From positions 186,001-250,000 of the forward strand of contig NZ_JACVOQ010000002.1 of assembly GCF_018882325.1 (NCBI RefSeq): 64,000 nucleotides of DNA, written 5' to 3'. This document shows, in pieces, positions 1-8,759 of the stretch; position 1 is the stretch's first letter, and every line of letters begins with the position of its first letter. The notes beneath the pieces are model-generated. The model worked only from the letters and a program-made list of their open reading frames with translations. It searched no databases and had not been told where the DNA came from. This stretch comes from Polynucleobacter sp. 78F-HAINBA. GTDB lineage: Bacteria; Pseudomonadota; Gammaproteobacteria; Burkholderiales; Burkholderiaceae. A program made the translations under genes and the position numbers.

Positions 1-182
1 GCGCATTGATGAATTGCAAAAAAGGTAACTCCATCACCATGGGTGATGGATCAAACGACCTGCCAATGATGCACAGATCTGGAATCAGTATTGCCTATAA
101 AGCAAAACCAATCGTCAAAGAAAAAGCCGACGCGGCTTTTGACCGAGTCGGCTTGGATGCTGCTTTACTGCTCATTGCCTAA
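1..182 (+). CDS. serB: Phosphoserine phosphatase, C-terminal end (partial)
   Basis: This is the 3' end of a gene that starts before the window; the open frame begins at base 3 and gives 59 residues before TAA. It carries a HAD motif IV (GDGSNDLPM) followed by GISIAYKAKP, the pattern of SerB, which removes phosphate from O-phosphoserine in the last step of serine synthesis. The catalytic DxDxT and substrate-binding parts are outside the window. It converges on the bktB-type thiolase gene. Assignment to SerB rather than another HAD phosphatase rests on the 'AYKAKP' stretch and is fairly safe. Confidence 0.8.
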   Translation, partial: ALMNCKKGNSITMGDGSNDLPMMHRSGISIAYKAKPIVKEKADAAFDRVGLDAALLLIA

Positions 183-210
183 AGCACTTGGCTTAGGATA
201 GAGCAGCAAA

Positions 211-233
211 TGAGCGCTGATTACAGGCGCTCA
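211..233. terminator. Weak hairpin at the serB / bktB convergent end
   Basis: TGAGCGC (211-217) pairs with GCGCTCA (227-233) over a 9-base loop. It overlaps the last codons of the thiolase gene and lies 28 bases after serB. There is no clear T-tract on either side, so termination is only a guess from its position between convergent genes. Confidence 0.3.
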
Positions 234-1405
234 AAAATAGTTGCGATACCTTGACCACCACCAATACACATTGTGACCAAAGCATATTTGCCTTGAACAC
301 GATGCAGTTCATGAATAGCTTTAGTCGCAATAGCGGCACCAGAGCAACCAATTGGGTGACCCAATGCAATTGCTCCACCGTTGACATTAGTCTTGGCTGG
401 ATCTAAACCTAAGCCTTTAGCAACTGCTAAAGCTTGTGCAGCAAACGCTTCATTGGATTCAATCACATCGATTTGATCCAATTTCAGGCCAGCACGCTCC
501 AGAGCAATCTTAGTTGCCGGGATTGGGCCTTCACCCATGATGTGGTTAGGTACACCAGCAACAGCGTAAGACACTAGGCGGGCGATTGGCTTATGACCAG
601 CCTTCTTAGCGGCTTCAGCTTCTGCCAATACAAAGAATGCTGCACCATCATTAATACCTGATGCATTACCTGCAGTTACGCTACCACCCTCTTTTTTGAA
701 GACCGCTTTCATCTTCGCCAAAGTTTCCATAGTGGTATCTGGCTTGCAATGTTCGTCTGTATCAAACACAACATCACCCTTACGAGTTTTGATGGTGATT
801 GGAACGATTTGAGATTTGAAGCGACCCTCTTTGATTGCGTGTGCAGCACGACGATGTGATTCCACTGCGAGAGCATCTTGCTCTTCACGTGTGAGCTTCC
901 ACTTTTCAACGAGGTTCTCTGCAGTAACACCCATATGACCAACACCAAATGGATCCGTCAAAACAGAAACCATCAAGTCAATCATTTTGGTATCGCCCAT
1001 GCGAGCACCGCTGCGCATTGCTGGTGAACCGTACATACCGCGTGACATCACTTCAACGCCACCACCGATACCGTAATCGCAGTCACCCAACATAATTTGT
1101 TGAGCAGTAGACACAATCGCTTGCAAACCAGAACTGCACAAACGATTTAAAGCCATGGCAACCGATTCCATAGGCAGGCCAGCTTGGATAGAAGCTACAC
1201 GAGCTACATAGGCGTAACGGTTATCTGTAGGGATAGTGTTACCAACAGTAACGTAATTAATTAAAGCTGGATCCACTCCAGAGCGCGCAACCGCTTCCTT
1301 CATCACGATACCGCCGAGCTCACATGGCTCAAGGCTGCTCAATGATCCATTGAATGTGCCAATTGCAGAACGTACAGCACTTAAAACGACGACATCACGA
1401 CTCAT
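221..1405 (-). CDS. bktB: Beta-ketothiolase / acetyl-CoA acyltransferase (BktB type)
   Basis: A 394-residue thiolase II. The nucleophile is C90 in RLCSSG, the general base H350 in GHP, and the second catalytic cysteine C380 in CIGGGQG. It condenses two acyl-CoAs (or cleaves 3-ketoacyl-CoA) in the cytoplasm. The overall sequence reads closer to Cupriavidus BktB, which accepts propionyl-CoA as well as acetyl-CoA, than to short-chain-only PhaA. The ATG is preceded by AAGGGG at good spacing. It lies just beyond rimO on the strand of phaB and phaC, so a supply role for PHA synthesis is likely. Substrate range cannot be read from sequence alone. Confidence 0.85.
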   Translation of the reverse strand: MSRDVVVLSAVRSAIGTFNGSLSSLEPCELGGIVMKEAVARSGVDPALINYVTVGNTIPTDNRYAYVARVASIQAGLPMESVAMALNRLCSSGLQAIVSTAQQIMLGDCDYGIGGGVEVMSRGMYGSPAMRSGARMGDTKMIDLMVSVLTDPFGVGHMGVTAENLVEKWKLTREEQDALAVESHRRAAHAIKEGRFKSQIVPITIKTRKGDVVFDTDEHCKPDTTMETLAKMKAVFKKEGGSVTAGNASGINDGAAFFVLAEAEAAKKAGHKPIARLVSYAVAGVPNHIMGEGPIPATKIALERAGLKLDQIDVIESNEAFAAQALAVAKGLGLDPAKTNVNGGAIALGHPIGCSGAAIATKAIHELHRVQGKYALVTMCIGGGQGIATIFERL

Positions 1406-1484
1406 AACAATCCCCTTTACGGTACCTAATTAGGCAAAATAATGACCCTGATAACAGGTCAAAACACTATTTTTATTCCAATAG

Positions 1485-2843
1485 TCAAGTTTCGGCTATT
1501 AGGTCATGCCCTTGGGAGCTAATCACCGTCACTTTGATGATTTCACCGGCACGATAGCGCTTAGAAGGCTTGCTAGGGGGTAAAACCCGCACTAAACCAT
1601 CAATTTCAGGGGCATCGCCAATAGTTCGGCCAATTCCACCCGATTCATCCACGCGGTCTATGATGACCTGAATACGTTTGCCTATTTTTTTAGCAAGTCG
1701 TTTGGTCGAGATTTCCTCAGCCTTGGCCATAAAGCGGGCTCGGCGATCTTCGCGCAATGCATCTGGAACTGGGTTATCCAAGGCATTGGCAGTTGCACCA
1801 TCAACCGGTGAATAAGCGAAACAACCGGCACGATCTATTTGAGCCTCACCCAGGAAATTCAAAAGATACTCAAACTCTTCCTCAGTTTCACCAGGAAAGC
1901 CCGCAATAAAAGTGCTACGAATTACCAAATCTGGACATGCAGCACGCCATGCCTGAATGCGCTCTAAATTCTTTTCCCCGCTAGCAGGACGCTTCATGCG
2001 CTTAAGCACATCTGGATGCGCGTGTTGCAAAGGAATGTCTAGATAAGGAAGTACGCCATAACCATGATCAGAGAACTCGGCCATTAAAGGTAGAACATCA
2101 TCAACATGTGGGTATGGGTAAACGTAATGTAGGCGAACCCAAGCTTGATGCTCTCTGGCAATTTGATTTAAAGCATTTACCAAATCAAACATGCGTGTCT
2201 TGACTGGTTTGCCATCCCAAAACCCAGTACGGTATTGAATATCTACACCATAAGCACTCGTGTCTTGAGAAACAACCAATAATTCTTTTACGCCGGACTC
2301 AAATAATTTTTTAGCCTCAAGCAGCACTTCACCAATCGGACGCGAAATAAGATCACCGCGCAAACTAGGAATAATGCAGAAAGTGCAACGATGATTGCAA
2401 CCTTCGGAAATCTTAAGGTACGCATAATGCTTTGGCGTGAGCTTCACACCAATCGGCGGTAGTAAATCAGTAAATGGATCGTGAGGTTTTGGCAGATGCA
2501 AATGAATAGCCTGCATCACCTCTTGCGTGGCATGTGGGCCAGTAACAGCAAGGACTTTAGGGTGAATACTCTGAATAAGATCACTACCATCAGCATTTTT
2601 ACGAGCACCAAGACAGCCCGTAACAATCACCCTGCCATTCTCGGATAAGGCCTCACCAATCGCAGCAAGACTTTCCTCAACAGCAGAGTCAATAAAGCCA
2701 CACGTATTAACAACCACAAGATCTGCGCCTGAGTAATCCTTGGAAGTTTCGTAACCTTCGGCACTTAATTGCGTGAGGATGAGCTCAGAATCAACCAGCG
2801 CCTTGGGGCATCCCAGGGAAACAAAACCAACTTTACCCGCCAC
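1485..2843 (-). CDS. rimO: Ribosomal protein S12 methylthiotransferase RimO
   Basis: A radical SAM methylthiotransferase of 452 residues that adds a methylthio group to the conserved aspartate of ribosomal protein S12. The N-terminal UPF0004 domain has its three cluster cysteines at C12, C48 and C77. The radical SAM cluster is C149, C153 and C156 (CNHRCTFC). The C-terminal 70 residues fit a TRAM domain. The start codon is GTG at 2843, two bases after the phaR stop, so translation is probably coupled to phaR. The opening [15 protein letters not shown] is RimO rather than MiaB. Confidence 0.95.
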   Translation of the reverse strand: MAGKVGFVSLGCPKALVDSELILTQLSAEGYETSKDYSGADLVVVNTCGFIDSAVEESLAAIGEALSENGRVIVTGCLGARKNADGSDLIQSIHPKVLAVTGPHATQEVMQAIHLHLPKPHDPFTDLLPPIGVKLTPKHYAYLKISEGCNHRCTFCIIPSLRGDLISRPIGEVLLEAKKLFESGVKELLVVSQDTSAYGVDIQYRTGFWDGKPVKTRMFDLVNALNQIAREHQAWVRLHYVYPYPHVDDVLPLMAEFSDHGYGVLPYLDIPLQHAHPDVLKRMKRPASGEKNLERIQAWRAACPDLVIRSTFIAGFPGETEEEFEYLLNFLGEAQIDRAGCFAYSPVDGATANALDNPVPDALREDRRARFMAKAEEISTKRLAKKIGKRIQVIIDRVDESGGIGRTIGDAPEIDGLVRVLPPSKPSKRYRAGEIIKVTVISSQGHDLIAET

Positions 2844-2845
2844 AA

Positions 2846-3406
2846 CTATTCTTTTTCTGTTGAGTTAGGCTGACCTGGAAATGGGAAACCTTTAAATATG
2901 GTTGGGGAGTTTTGCATTTGTTCTTGCATCTTCACAAATAAATCTTTGCTTTGCTCCATGTAGTTACCCATCAAACCCTGCATCATTGGGTTTTGAAGGT
3001 TCATCATCTTGGCCCACGCCTCAGGGGTACTACCAGCACCTAAGCCTTGAGTTTGATCGCCTAACTTATTGTGAATATCAACAAAGGACTGCATAGTCTT
3101 TTCAAGATAGCTACCCATCAAACCTTGCATGGAGTTTCCATAAAAGCGAATGATTTGAGAAAGCATTTGAGTTGAAAATACCGGCGCTCCGCCAGCCTCT
3201 TCTTCCAAAATAATTTGTAGCAAGATATTGCGCGTTAAATCATCTTCAGTTTTTGCATCAACAACGCTAAAAGCATCGCCAGCCATTACTAAATTTTTGA
3301 TATCAGCCAGCGTGACATAGGTGCTGGTTTGGGTGTCATATAAACGACGATTGGGGTATTTCTTGATCAAGCGGCTATCGCCGGCTTTTTTTGAACGTGT
3401 GGCCAT
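2846..3406 (-). CDS. phaR: Polyhydroxyalkanoate synthesis repressor PhaR
   Basis: A 186-residue protein with the PhaR/PHB-accumulation DNA-binding domain in its first 65 residues ([23 protein letters not shown]). The remainder is a Met- and Gln-rich tail, as in other PhaR proteins. The family binds DNA and nascent PHA granules: it represses phasin genes and itself until polymer titrates it away. It follows phaC and phaB on the same strand. The 117-base gap upstream contains an inverted repeat and a CTGC-N3-GCA site that could serve autoregulation. No phasin gene is in the window. Confidence 0.93.
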   Translation of the reverse strand: MATRSKKAGDSRLIKKYPNRRLYDTQTSTYVTLADIKNLVMAGDAFSVVDAKTEDDLTRNILLQIILEEEAGGAPVFSTQMLSQIIRFYGNSMQGLMGSYLEKTMQSFVDIHNKLGDQTQGLGAGSTPEAWAKMMNLQNPMMQGLMGNYMEQSKDLFVKMQEQMQNSPTIFKGFPFPGQPNSTEKE

Positions 3407-3431
3407 GTAATTTTTTTCCTAACTCTCGGTA

Positions 3432-3442
3432 CTGCAATGCAA
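3432..3442. promoter_or_regulatory. Possible PhaR operator
   Basis: CTGCAATGCAA upstream of phaR resembles the TGC-rich palindromic PhaR sites known from Paracoccus (CTGC-N3-GCAG type) but misses the last base. Position upstream of the repressor's own gene suits autoregulation. Inference only. Confidence 0.3.
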
Positions 3443-3491
3443 CATCGGCATAGTTTATCCCTAGTTTGACCTAAAGGTAAATATGCCGATG
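3443..3491. repeat. Inverted repeat between phaB and phaR
   Basis: CATCGGCATA (3443-3452) and TATGCCGATG (3482-3491) are perfect 10-base inverted copies. Inside them TTTATCC and GGTAAA can extend the stem with one bulge. There is no T-tract on the minus strand, so it may be a processing or attenuating mRNA structure between phaB and phaR, or a protein-binding site, rather than a simple terminator. Confidence 0.5.
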
Positions 3492-3523
3492 AGCACACTA
3501 CTAAAACTGCATTTTTAAGGTGT

Positions 3524-4264
3524 TTAGCCCGTATGCAGACCCCCATTCAAGGAGAAATCAGCACCAGTGGCATAACCACCATCGTCAGAGGCGATCCAGC
3601 AGCAAATGGAAGCAATCTCTTCTGGAGTACCCAAACGCTTCACTGGAACACCAGCAACAATCTTCTCTAGAACATCTTCACGAATAGCCTTGACCATGTC
3701 TGTACCAATATAACCAGGAGAAACTGTATTTACAGTAACGCCTTTAGAGGCCAGCTCTTGTGACAAGGCCATCGTAAATCCGTGCAAACCTGCTTTAGCT
3801 GTGGAGTAGTTAGATTGACCAAACTGGCCCTTCTGACCGTTTACTGATGAGATATTGATAATGCGACCCCATCCGTTATCAGCCATGCCATCAACTACTT
3901 GCTTGGTCACATTGAACAAAGAATTGAGGTTGGTATCAATCACTGCCTTCCACTGCTCTGGAGTCATTTTGCGGAAGACGCTGTCTTTAGTAATACCAGC
4001 GTTATTCACCAAAACATCAACACGCCCTACTTCAGCTTTAACTTTATCGAATGCAGCAACAGTACTGTCCCAATCGGAAACGTTACCCTCAGAAGCAATG
4101 AAGTCATAACCCAGAGCTTTTTGCTCGCCAATCCAGCGATCTTTACGCGGGGAGTTTGGACCGCAACCAGCGATAACTTTAAAGCCATCTTTGGCGAGAC
4201 GTTGACAAATAGCAGTGCCAATGCCACCCATACCACCAGTTACGTATGCAATTTTTTGAGACAT
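3524..4264 (-). CDS. phaB: Acetoacetyl-CoA reductase PhaB
   Basis: A 246-residue short-chain dehydrogenase that reduces acetoacetyl-CoA to (R)-3-hydroxybutyryl-CoA with NADPH, the second step of PHB synthesis. The Rossmann motif is TGGMGGIG at 9-16 and the NNAG motif is near 87. The catalytic set is S140, Y153 and K157 (YSTAK). Length and the GQKGQFGQSNYSTAKAG region match PhaB of Cupriavidus rather than FabG. The ATG is preceded by AAGGGG. It starts 21 bases after phaC ends, so phaC-phaB is an operon. Confidence 0.95.
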   Translation of the reverse strand: MSQKIAYVTGGMGGIGTAICQRLAKDGFKVIAGCGPNSPRKDRWIGEQKALGYDFIASEGNVSDWDSTVAAFDKVKAEVGRVDVLVNNAGITKDSVFRKMTPEQWKAVIDTNLNSLFNVTKQVVDGMADNGWGRIINISSVNGQKGQFGQSNYSTAKAGLHGFTMALSQELASKGVTVNTVSPGYIGTDMVKAIREDVLEKIVAGVPVKRLGTPEEIASICCWIASDDGGYATGADFSLNGGLHTG

Positions 4265-4285
4265 GTATTACCCCTTATGAAAATA

Positions 4286-5920
4286 TTATTGAGCAGCTGC
4301 GGATACTTTTTCTTTCACGTACTTACCAGGTGCCGCTCCTAGTTTTTTGTACTGTGCATTACCGAACGTTTTGCTAGCTTTAATTTTTTTGCCACCAAAT
4401 TGTTCTAACCATTGAGCGTAGTTAGGCCACCAACTACCCTTAATATCTTTAGCTGCAGCTAACCACTCATCTGCTGTCTTAGCTAACTTATTGTTTTCAA
4501 AATAATGACGCTTATTTTTTGCTGGTGGATTAATCACTCCAGCAATATGTCCTGACGCTCCTAAGACAAATCGATTCTTGCCCTTCAAAATATGGGTAGA
4601 TTCATAAGCCGATTTCCAGGGCACGATATGGTCATCATGCGATGCATAAATATAAGCTGGGACCGTGATTTTGCCTAAGTCAACCTTTTCACCACACACG
4701 GTAAGCTTGCCTGGTTTAATCAATTCATTTTGTAGATAGGTATGGCGTAGATACCAGCAGTACATTGGACCGGGCAAATTGGTAGAGTCACCATTCCAAT
4801 AGAGCAAATCAAATGGCGGTGGAGAATTTCCCTTTAAGTAATTCTCAACAACATAGTTCCACACCAAATCATTTGGACGTAAGAAAGAGAATGTATTACC
4901 AAGATCCAATCCAGACATCATGCCGAAATGACCGCCCTCACCGCCAATAGTGCTTTCTCGTAACTTGACCATGCCCTCATCAATAAAGACATCCAGAATG
5001 CCGGTATCGGTGAAGTCCAATAGCGTGGTGAGTAAGGTTAAGCTGGCAACGTAATCTTTTTTACGAGCTGCTAATACAGCTAATGCAGTGGAAGTTAATG
5101 TTCCACCAACGCAGAAGCCGAGCACATTAATCTGATCCGTCGCTCCAATTTCCCTGGTTACCTCAATTGCTTTAATGACACCTTCGCCGACGTAATCATC
5201 CCAGGTAACTTTAGACATGGAGGCATCAGGATTTTTCCAGGAAACCAAGAAAACAGTATGGCCTTGCTCAACCATGTAACGCACAACAGAGTTATCAGGT
5301 TGCAAATCCAATATGTAGTACTTATTAATACAGGGTGGCACCATTAAATATGGGCGCTCATAGACTGTGTCAGTCAGTGGCGTGTATTGAATCAACTCAA
5401 AGAGATCATTGCGAAATACCACCTGACCTTCAGTTGTTGCAATATTCTTTCCAACTTCAAAAGCACTTTCATCGGTTAATGAAACTTTGCCTTTTTTCAA
5501 ATCCCCAAGCAAGTTCACTATTCCATTTTGAATAGACTGACCCTGTGAGCTAATAATGTTTTCAAGAACCTCAGGATTGGTTGCGATAAAGTTCGACGGG
5601 GATAAGGCATCAATCATTTGCTCTGTGGTGAATAAAATTTTGACCTTAGTTTTTTCATCTGCATCAACTGCTTTGGCAAGAGATAGCAAATGCTTAGAGT
5701 TCAACAAATAAGTTGCGGCAATCATCTTGCTCCAAGACGAATGCCAAGCCTTCCCAGAGAAGCGACGATCTTTTACTTCAATAGATTCTGGATTGGTTCC
5801 AAGGTGCGCAAATTCGGCGAAGTATTCTTTTTGAATTTCTGCCAAACGCTCTGGTGGAATTAACGCCATGTGGTGTGGAGCCAATGATGGCGCAACACCT
5901 GTATTCATACCTGCAAACAT
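4286..5920 (-). CDS. phaC: Class I poly(R)-hydroxyalkanoate synthase PhaC
   Basis: A 544-residue alpha/beta-hydrolase-type polymerase that joins (R)-3-hydroxyacyl-CoA units into PHA on the granule surface. The lipase-like box is GFCVGG (268-273) with nucleophile C270. The other triad members appear to be D430 (in DDHIVPW) and H458 (in SGHIAG). The first 190 residues form the usual N-terminal domain. It is slightly shorter than the Cupriavidus enzyme and needs no PhaE partner. Start chosen at ATG 5920; a second ATG five codons in (5908) has an AGG very close and is not excluded. phaB follows directly. Confidence 0.95.
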   Translation of the reverse strand: MFAGMNTGVAPSLAPHHMALIPPERLAEIQKEYFAEFAHLGTNPESIEVKDRRFSGKAWHSSWSKMIAATYLLNSKHLLSLAKAVDADEKTKVKILFTTEQMIDALSPSNFIATNPEVLENIISSQGQSIQNGIVNLLGDLKKGKVSLTDESAFEVGKNIATTEGQVVFRNDLFELIQYTPLTDTVYERPYLMVPPCINKYYILDLQPDNSVVRYMVEQGHTVFLVSWKNPDASMSKVTWDDYVGEGVIKAIEVTREIGATDQINVLGFCVGGTLTSTALAVLAARKKDYVASLTLLTTLLDFTDTGILDVFIDEGMVKLRESTIGGEGGHFGMMSGLDLGNTFSFLRPNDLVWNYVVENYLKGNSPPPFDLLYWNGDSTNLPGPMYCWYLRHTYLQNELIKPGKLTVCGEKVDLGKITVPAYIYASHDDHIVPWKSAYESTHILKGKNRFVLGASGHIAGVINPPAKNKRHYFENNKLAKTADEWLAAAKDIKGSWWPNYAQWLEQFGGKKIKASKTFGNAQYKKLGAAPGKYVKEKVSAAAQ

Positions 5921-5969
5921 AATGATCTCGTAAAGTTATTGAGACCATTCTCCATCTATCAGGCTGGAA

Positions 5970-6017
5970 GGGTTATACGCACTAACCCTAGCCCTAGGGC
6001 TAAGCTAGTAATAACCC
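5970..6017. repeat. Long imperfect hairpin between pgeF and phaC
   Basis: GGGTTAT (5970-5976) pairs with ATAACCC (6011-6017), ACTA pairs with TAGT further in, and the core TAGCCCTAGGGCTA (5989-6002) is a perfect 14-base palindrome. It lies after the pgeF stop and about 50 bases before phaC. It lacks a T-tract, so it could be a processing or stability element, a weak terminator, or an operator for phaC. Confidence 0.45.
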
Positions 6018-6028
6018 CGAGTTTATGT

Positions 6029-6802
6029 CTAGGCAGATATCCAAATCAAGGAAGCAAAACGGCCGGTTTCTTTATCTCTGCGATAAGAAAAGAATCTCTC
6101 TGAATCGTTGAAGGTGCAAAAGTCGCCACCATCAATTTGCTCGATACCCAATGAGCGCAAACGATCTCGGGCTAGTAAATATAAGTTTGCCAGGTACTTT
6201 CCGGGGCTAGCAACAATTGGCGTAAATGCCTTTGACAGAATATCTAGGCCTTGGGGAGCGAAAGCCTGCAGCACATCTTCACCCACCTCAAATGCGGTTG
6301 GACCTATGGCGGGACCCATCCACACAACAATATCTTTTGGACTCAAGCCTGGTGATATGGCAAGCATTTCTTGAAGGGTATTTTCAAGAACACTACCACT
6401 TAAACCACGCCAACCAGCATGTGCTGCCCCAATAACTCCCCCACTCTTGCTTGCAAACAATACCGGCATGCAATCCGCAGTCAGAATCGCTAGGACCTCA
6501 TTTGGAATATTGGTGACGGCAGCATCTGCCTCAAATGGTCTGCCACTGGAAGCGTTCCTGTTGATTGGAGTGCTTACAGTCGCACCATGAATCTGTTTAA
6601 GCCAAAGTGGTTCAGTTGGAAGATGTGATCTAACGATGATGCGGTTTTGGAGAACATCCGCCGAATCATCGCCCGCATTCAACCCAAGGTTGAGAGTATT
6701 AAATGGTGACTTGCTGACACCGCCATGGCGAGTTGTACAAAAGGCCCTTACTTGCTGCGGTGCAACCCAGCTCGGCTCAATCAGATTAATTGCGTTGATC
6801 AT
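6029..6802 (-). CDS. pgeF: YfiH/PgeF-family purine nucleoside phosphorylase, laccase-domain protein
   Basis: A 257-residue DUF152 protein. The metal-site motifs are LKQIHGA, TADCMPV and GAAHAGWRG, giving the His-Cys-His set of this family. E. coli PgeF edits misincorporated L-serine in peptidoglycan precursors. Relatives act on adenosine and inosine as phosphorylases or deaminases, and 'polyphenol oxidase' is an older label. Its ATG lies inside the 3' end of rluD (17-base overlap), the same pairing as in many proteobacteria, so the two are co-transcribed. Confidence 0.88.
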   Translation of the reverse strand: MINAINLIEPSWVAPQQVRAFCTTRHGGVSKSPFNTLNLGLNAGDDSADVLQNRIIVRSHLPTEPLWLKQIHGATVSTPINRNASSGRPFEADAAVTNIPNEVLAILTADCMPVLFASKSGGVIGAAHAGWRGLSGSVLENTLQEMLAISPGLSPKDIVVWMGPAIGPTAFEVGEDVLQAFAPQGLDILSKAFTPIVASPGKYLANLYLLARDRLRSLGIEQIDGGDFCTFNDSERFFSYRRDKETGRFASLIWISA

Positions 6803-7826
6803 TTTTGATGGATGCCATTAGCGCCTCTTCTTTAGGCAGATCTTCCTCAGTCATACCCACCAGTGGCAATAAATCGATTAAATCTTGTGGGGGTAGCCTA
6901 AACCAGGTCATCACTTCATGCGTTGCTGGGTGTTGCAGACTAAGAGCGTAAGCATGCAATGCCTGGCGATTTAAAGGCAATGTCTTAGCTGCGCCAGGGG
7001 TACGTTTGCGATAAACAGGATCACCTAAAAGTGGAAAACCCAAGGATTCCAAGTGAACCCGAATTTGATGGGTGCGGCCTGTCTCTAGTCGGCACTCCAG
7101 CAAAGCCGTAGGACTTTCAGCAAAAACGCCTTTAGCCAAGCGTCGAAATAGTGTTGCTGCAGGCTTGCCCTGGGGTGAGCCAGCTGCCATTTTGAGGCGA
7201 TCACGCTGATCACGGCCAACGCTTGCTAATACCTTGCCCTGTGATGGGGCATCACCCCAAACCCAAGCGAGATAACGTCGACCTACTGTTCTCTCCTGTA
7301 GCTGCCTTACCAGGGAGGTTTGGGCGATATCCGTGCGGGCCACCACCATTAATCCAGAGGTATCTTTATCCAAGCGGTGCACAATTCCGGCCCTTGGGAG
7401 CAGTTTTAGCTCTGGAAAGCGATGTAATAGGCCATTTAACAAAGTGCCCGTCCAATTACCAGCTGCAGGATGGACCACTAGGCCAGCGGGCTTATTAATG
7501 ACAATGACCGTGTCATCCTCATAAACGACATCTAAGGGGATATCTTCTGGTGCAAAAGCAAATTGTTCCGGCATTTCTTGTGGAAAGACCTTAATACTCT
7601 CGCTTCCACGGAGCAAATGGCGGACTTTAGTGACCTTTCCATCAACCGTAACGGCCCCAGCCTCAACCCAGGCCTTAAGTCGATTTCGCGAATAATCAGG
7701 CAAAGCACCACCAAGGAACTTGTCCAAACGCTCTCCACTGACCTCAGGGGGAACTTCTAGGGCAATGAAATCCTCATCATCGATATAATCAATGGGATTC
7801 GAATCGGGAGTATGCGGCAATGCCAC
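6786..7826 (-). CDS. rluD: Ribosomal large-subunit pseudouridine synthase RluD
   Basis: A 346-residue RluA-family enzyme that makes pseudouridines in helix 69 of 23S rRNA. An S4 RNA-binding domain spans about residues 27-85 (SGERLDKFL). The catalytic aspartate is D153 in HRLDKDTSG, and the family motif for binding is GRTHQIRVH. The first codon is GTG at 7826; about 25 acidic residues precede the S4 domain. It is divergent from bamD, only 20 bases away, the common bamD/rluD/pgeF arrangement. Confidence 0.93.
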   Translation of the reverse strand: MALPHTPDSNPIDYIDDEDFIALEVPPEVSGERLDKFLGGALPDYSRNRLKAWVEAGAVTVDGKVTKVRHLLRGSESIKVFPQEMPEQFAFAPEDIPLDVVYEDDTVIVINKPAGLVVHPAAGNWTGTLLNGLLHRFPELKLLPRAGIVHRLDKDTSGLMVVARTDIAQTSLVRQLQERTVGRRYLAWVWGDAPSQGKVLASVGRDQRDRLKMAAGSPQGKPAATLFRRLAKGVFAESPTALLECRLETGRTHQIRVHLESLGFPLLGDPVYRKRTPGAAKTLPLNRQALHAYALSLQHPATHEVMTWFRLPPQDLIDLLPLVGMTEEDLPKEEALMASIKNDQRN

Positions 7827-7846
7827 GCTTAAAGAGCCTTTTAGTT

Positions 7847-8719
7847 ATGTCGGACGTTATTACAGACGCCAGTTTAAGGCTTGCTGCCACTGTTGGGTCA
7901 TCTTCTAGGAAATCACTTGTTTCCCTATTTGTTGGAGCTGGCGTTGCATGCTTAGTTCTCAGTGGGTGCGCTGGTAGTGACGGTCAAAAAGATGATGCGG
8001 ATATTTGGTCAGAAACAAAGCTCTACTCTGAGGCAACCGACAAACTGAAAGATGCTGATTATGCAAAGTGCGGCAAGTACTTTGAAAAGCTAGAGGGACG
8101 CTTCCCTTTTGGCCCCTATTCTCAGCAAGCGCAAATTAATGCAGCCTATTGCTACTGGAAAGCACAAGAACAAGCGCAAGCTCAAGTTGCCATCGATCGC
8201 TTCATTAAGCTTCATCAAGGAAGTCCAAATTTAGATTACGGCTACTACCTCAAGGGCTTGATTAGCTTTAATGATGACCTGGGTTGGCTTGGTAAATTTA
8301 CCGGACAAGATTTAAGTGAGCGAGATCCTAAGGCAGCTAAGGAAGCTTTTGAATCATTCAAAGTCGTTGTTGAGCGTTTCCCTGATAGTAAATATGCGCC
8401 CGACTCTTTGGATCGTATGCGCTATATCGTGAACTCTTTAGCAGAGGCTGACGTGATTGTTGCTCGCTTCTACTATCAACGTGGCGCCTATCTAGCATCG
8501 GCCAATAGAGCGCAACTTGTTATTCGTGATTACGATCGCGCACCTGCTGTTGAAGAAGCGCTCTACCTTCTAACGAAGTCTTATGAGAAGCTAGGCATGA
8601 CTGACTTGAGTAATGATTCGCTGCGCGTATTCAAGCTCAACTTCCCTGATAGCCAGATGATGGTTACTGGCCAACGCGTTCAAAAAGAGCGCCGTTGGTG
8701 GCAGATCTGGAATAAGTAA
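7847..8719 (+). CDS. bamD: Outer membrane assembly lipoprotein BamD
   Basis: A 290-residue lipoprotein with TPR repeats, part of the BAM complex that inserts beta-barrel proteins in the outer membrane. The lipobox is LSGC with lipidated C41, and Asp is not at +2 (Ala is), consistent with outer-membrane sorting. The signal segment is long because about 21 residues precede the hydrophobic core. An upstream in-frame ATG at 7820 would overlap rluD, so 7847 was chosen. The mature part (LYSEATDKLKDADY, FPFGPYSQQAQI) is typical ComL/BamD. Confidence 0.92.
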   Translation: MSDVITDASLRLAATVGSSSRKSLVSLFVGAGVACLVLSGCAGSDGQKDDADIWSETKLYSEATDKLKDADYAKCGKYFEKLEGRFPFGPYSQQAQINAAYCYWKAQEQAQAQVAIDRFIKLHQGSPNLDYGYYLKGLISFNDDLGWLGKFTGQDLSERDPKAAKEAFESFKVVVERFPDSKYAPDSLDRMRYIVNSLAEADVIVARFYYQRGAYLASANRAQLVIRDYDRAPAVEEALYLLTKSYEKLGMTDLSNDSLRVFKLNFPDSQMMVTGQRVQKERRWWQIWNK

Positions 8720-8727
8720 ATTTAAAT

Positions 8728-8759
8728 AAGGTGCGTGCTATCAAGTAGCACAGCGCCTT
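8728..8759. terminator. Hairpin between convergent bamD and alr
   Basis: AAGGTGC-GTGCTA (8728-8740) pairs with TAGCAC-A-GCGCCTT (8746-8759), giving 13 pairs with one bulged base and a 5-base loop. It spans the gap between the two stops and touches the alr stop codon. T-runs are weak on both strands, but position suggests a shared bidirectional terminator. Confidence 0.6.

Noticed and set aside
3899..4342. 147-residue plus-strand ORF over phaB/phaC ends
   Set aside because: It lies opposite the well-supported phaB frame, shows no family features and has odd composition; it is a shadow frame.
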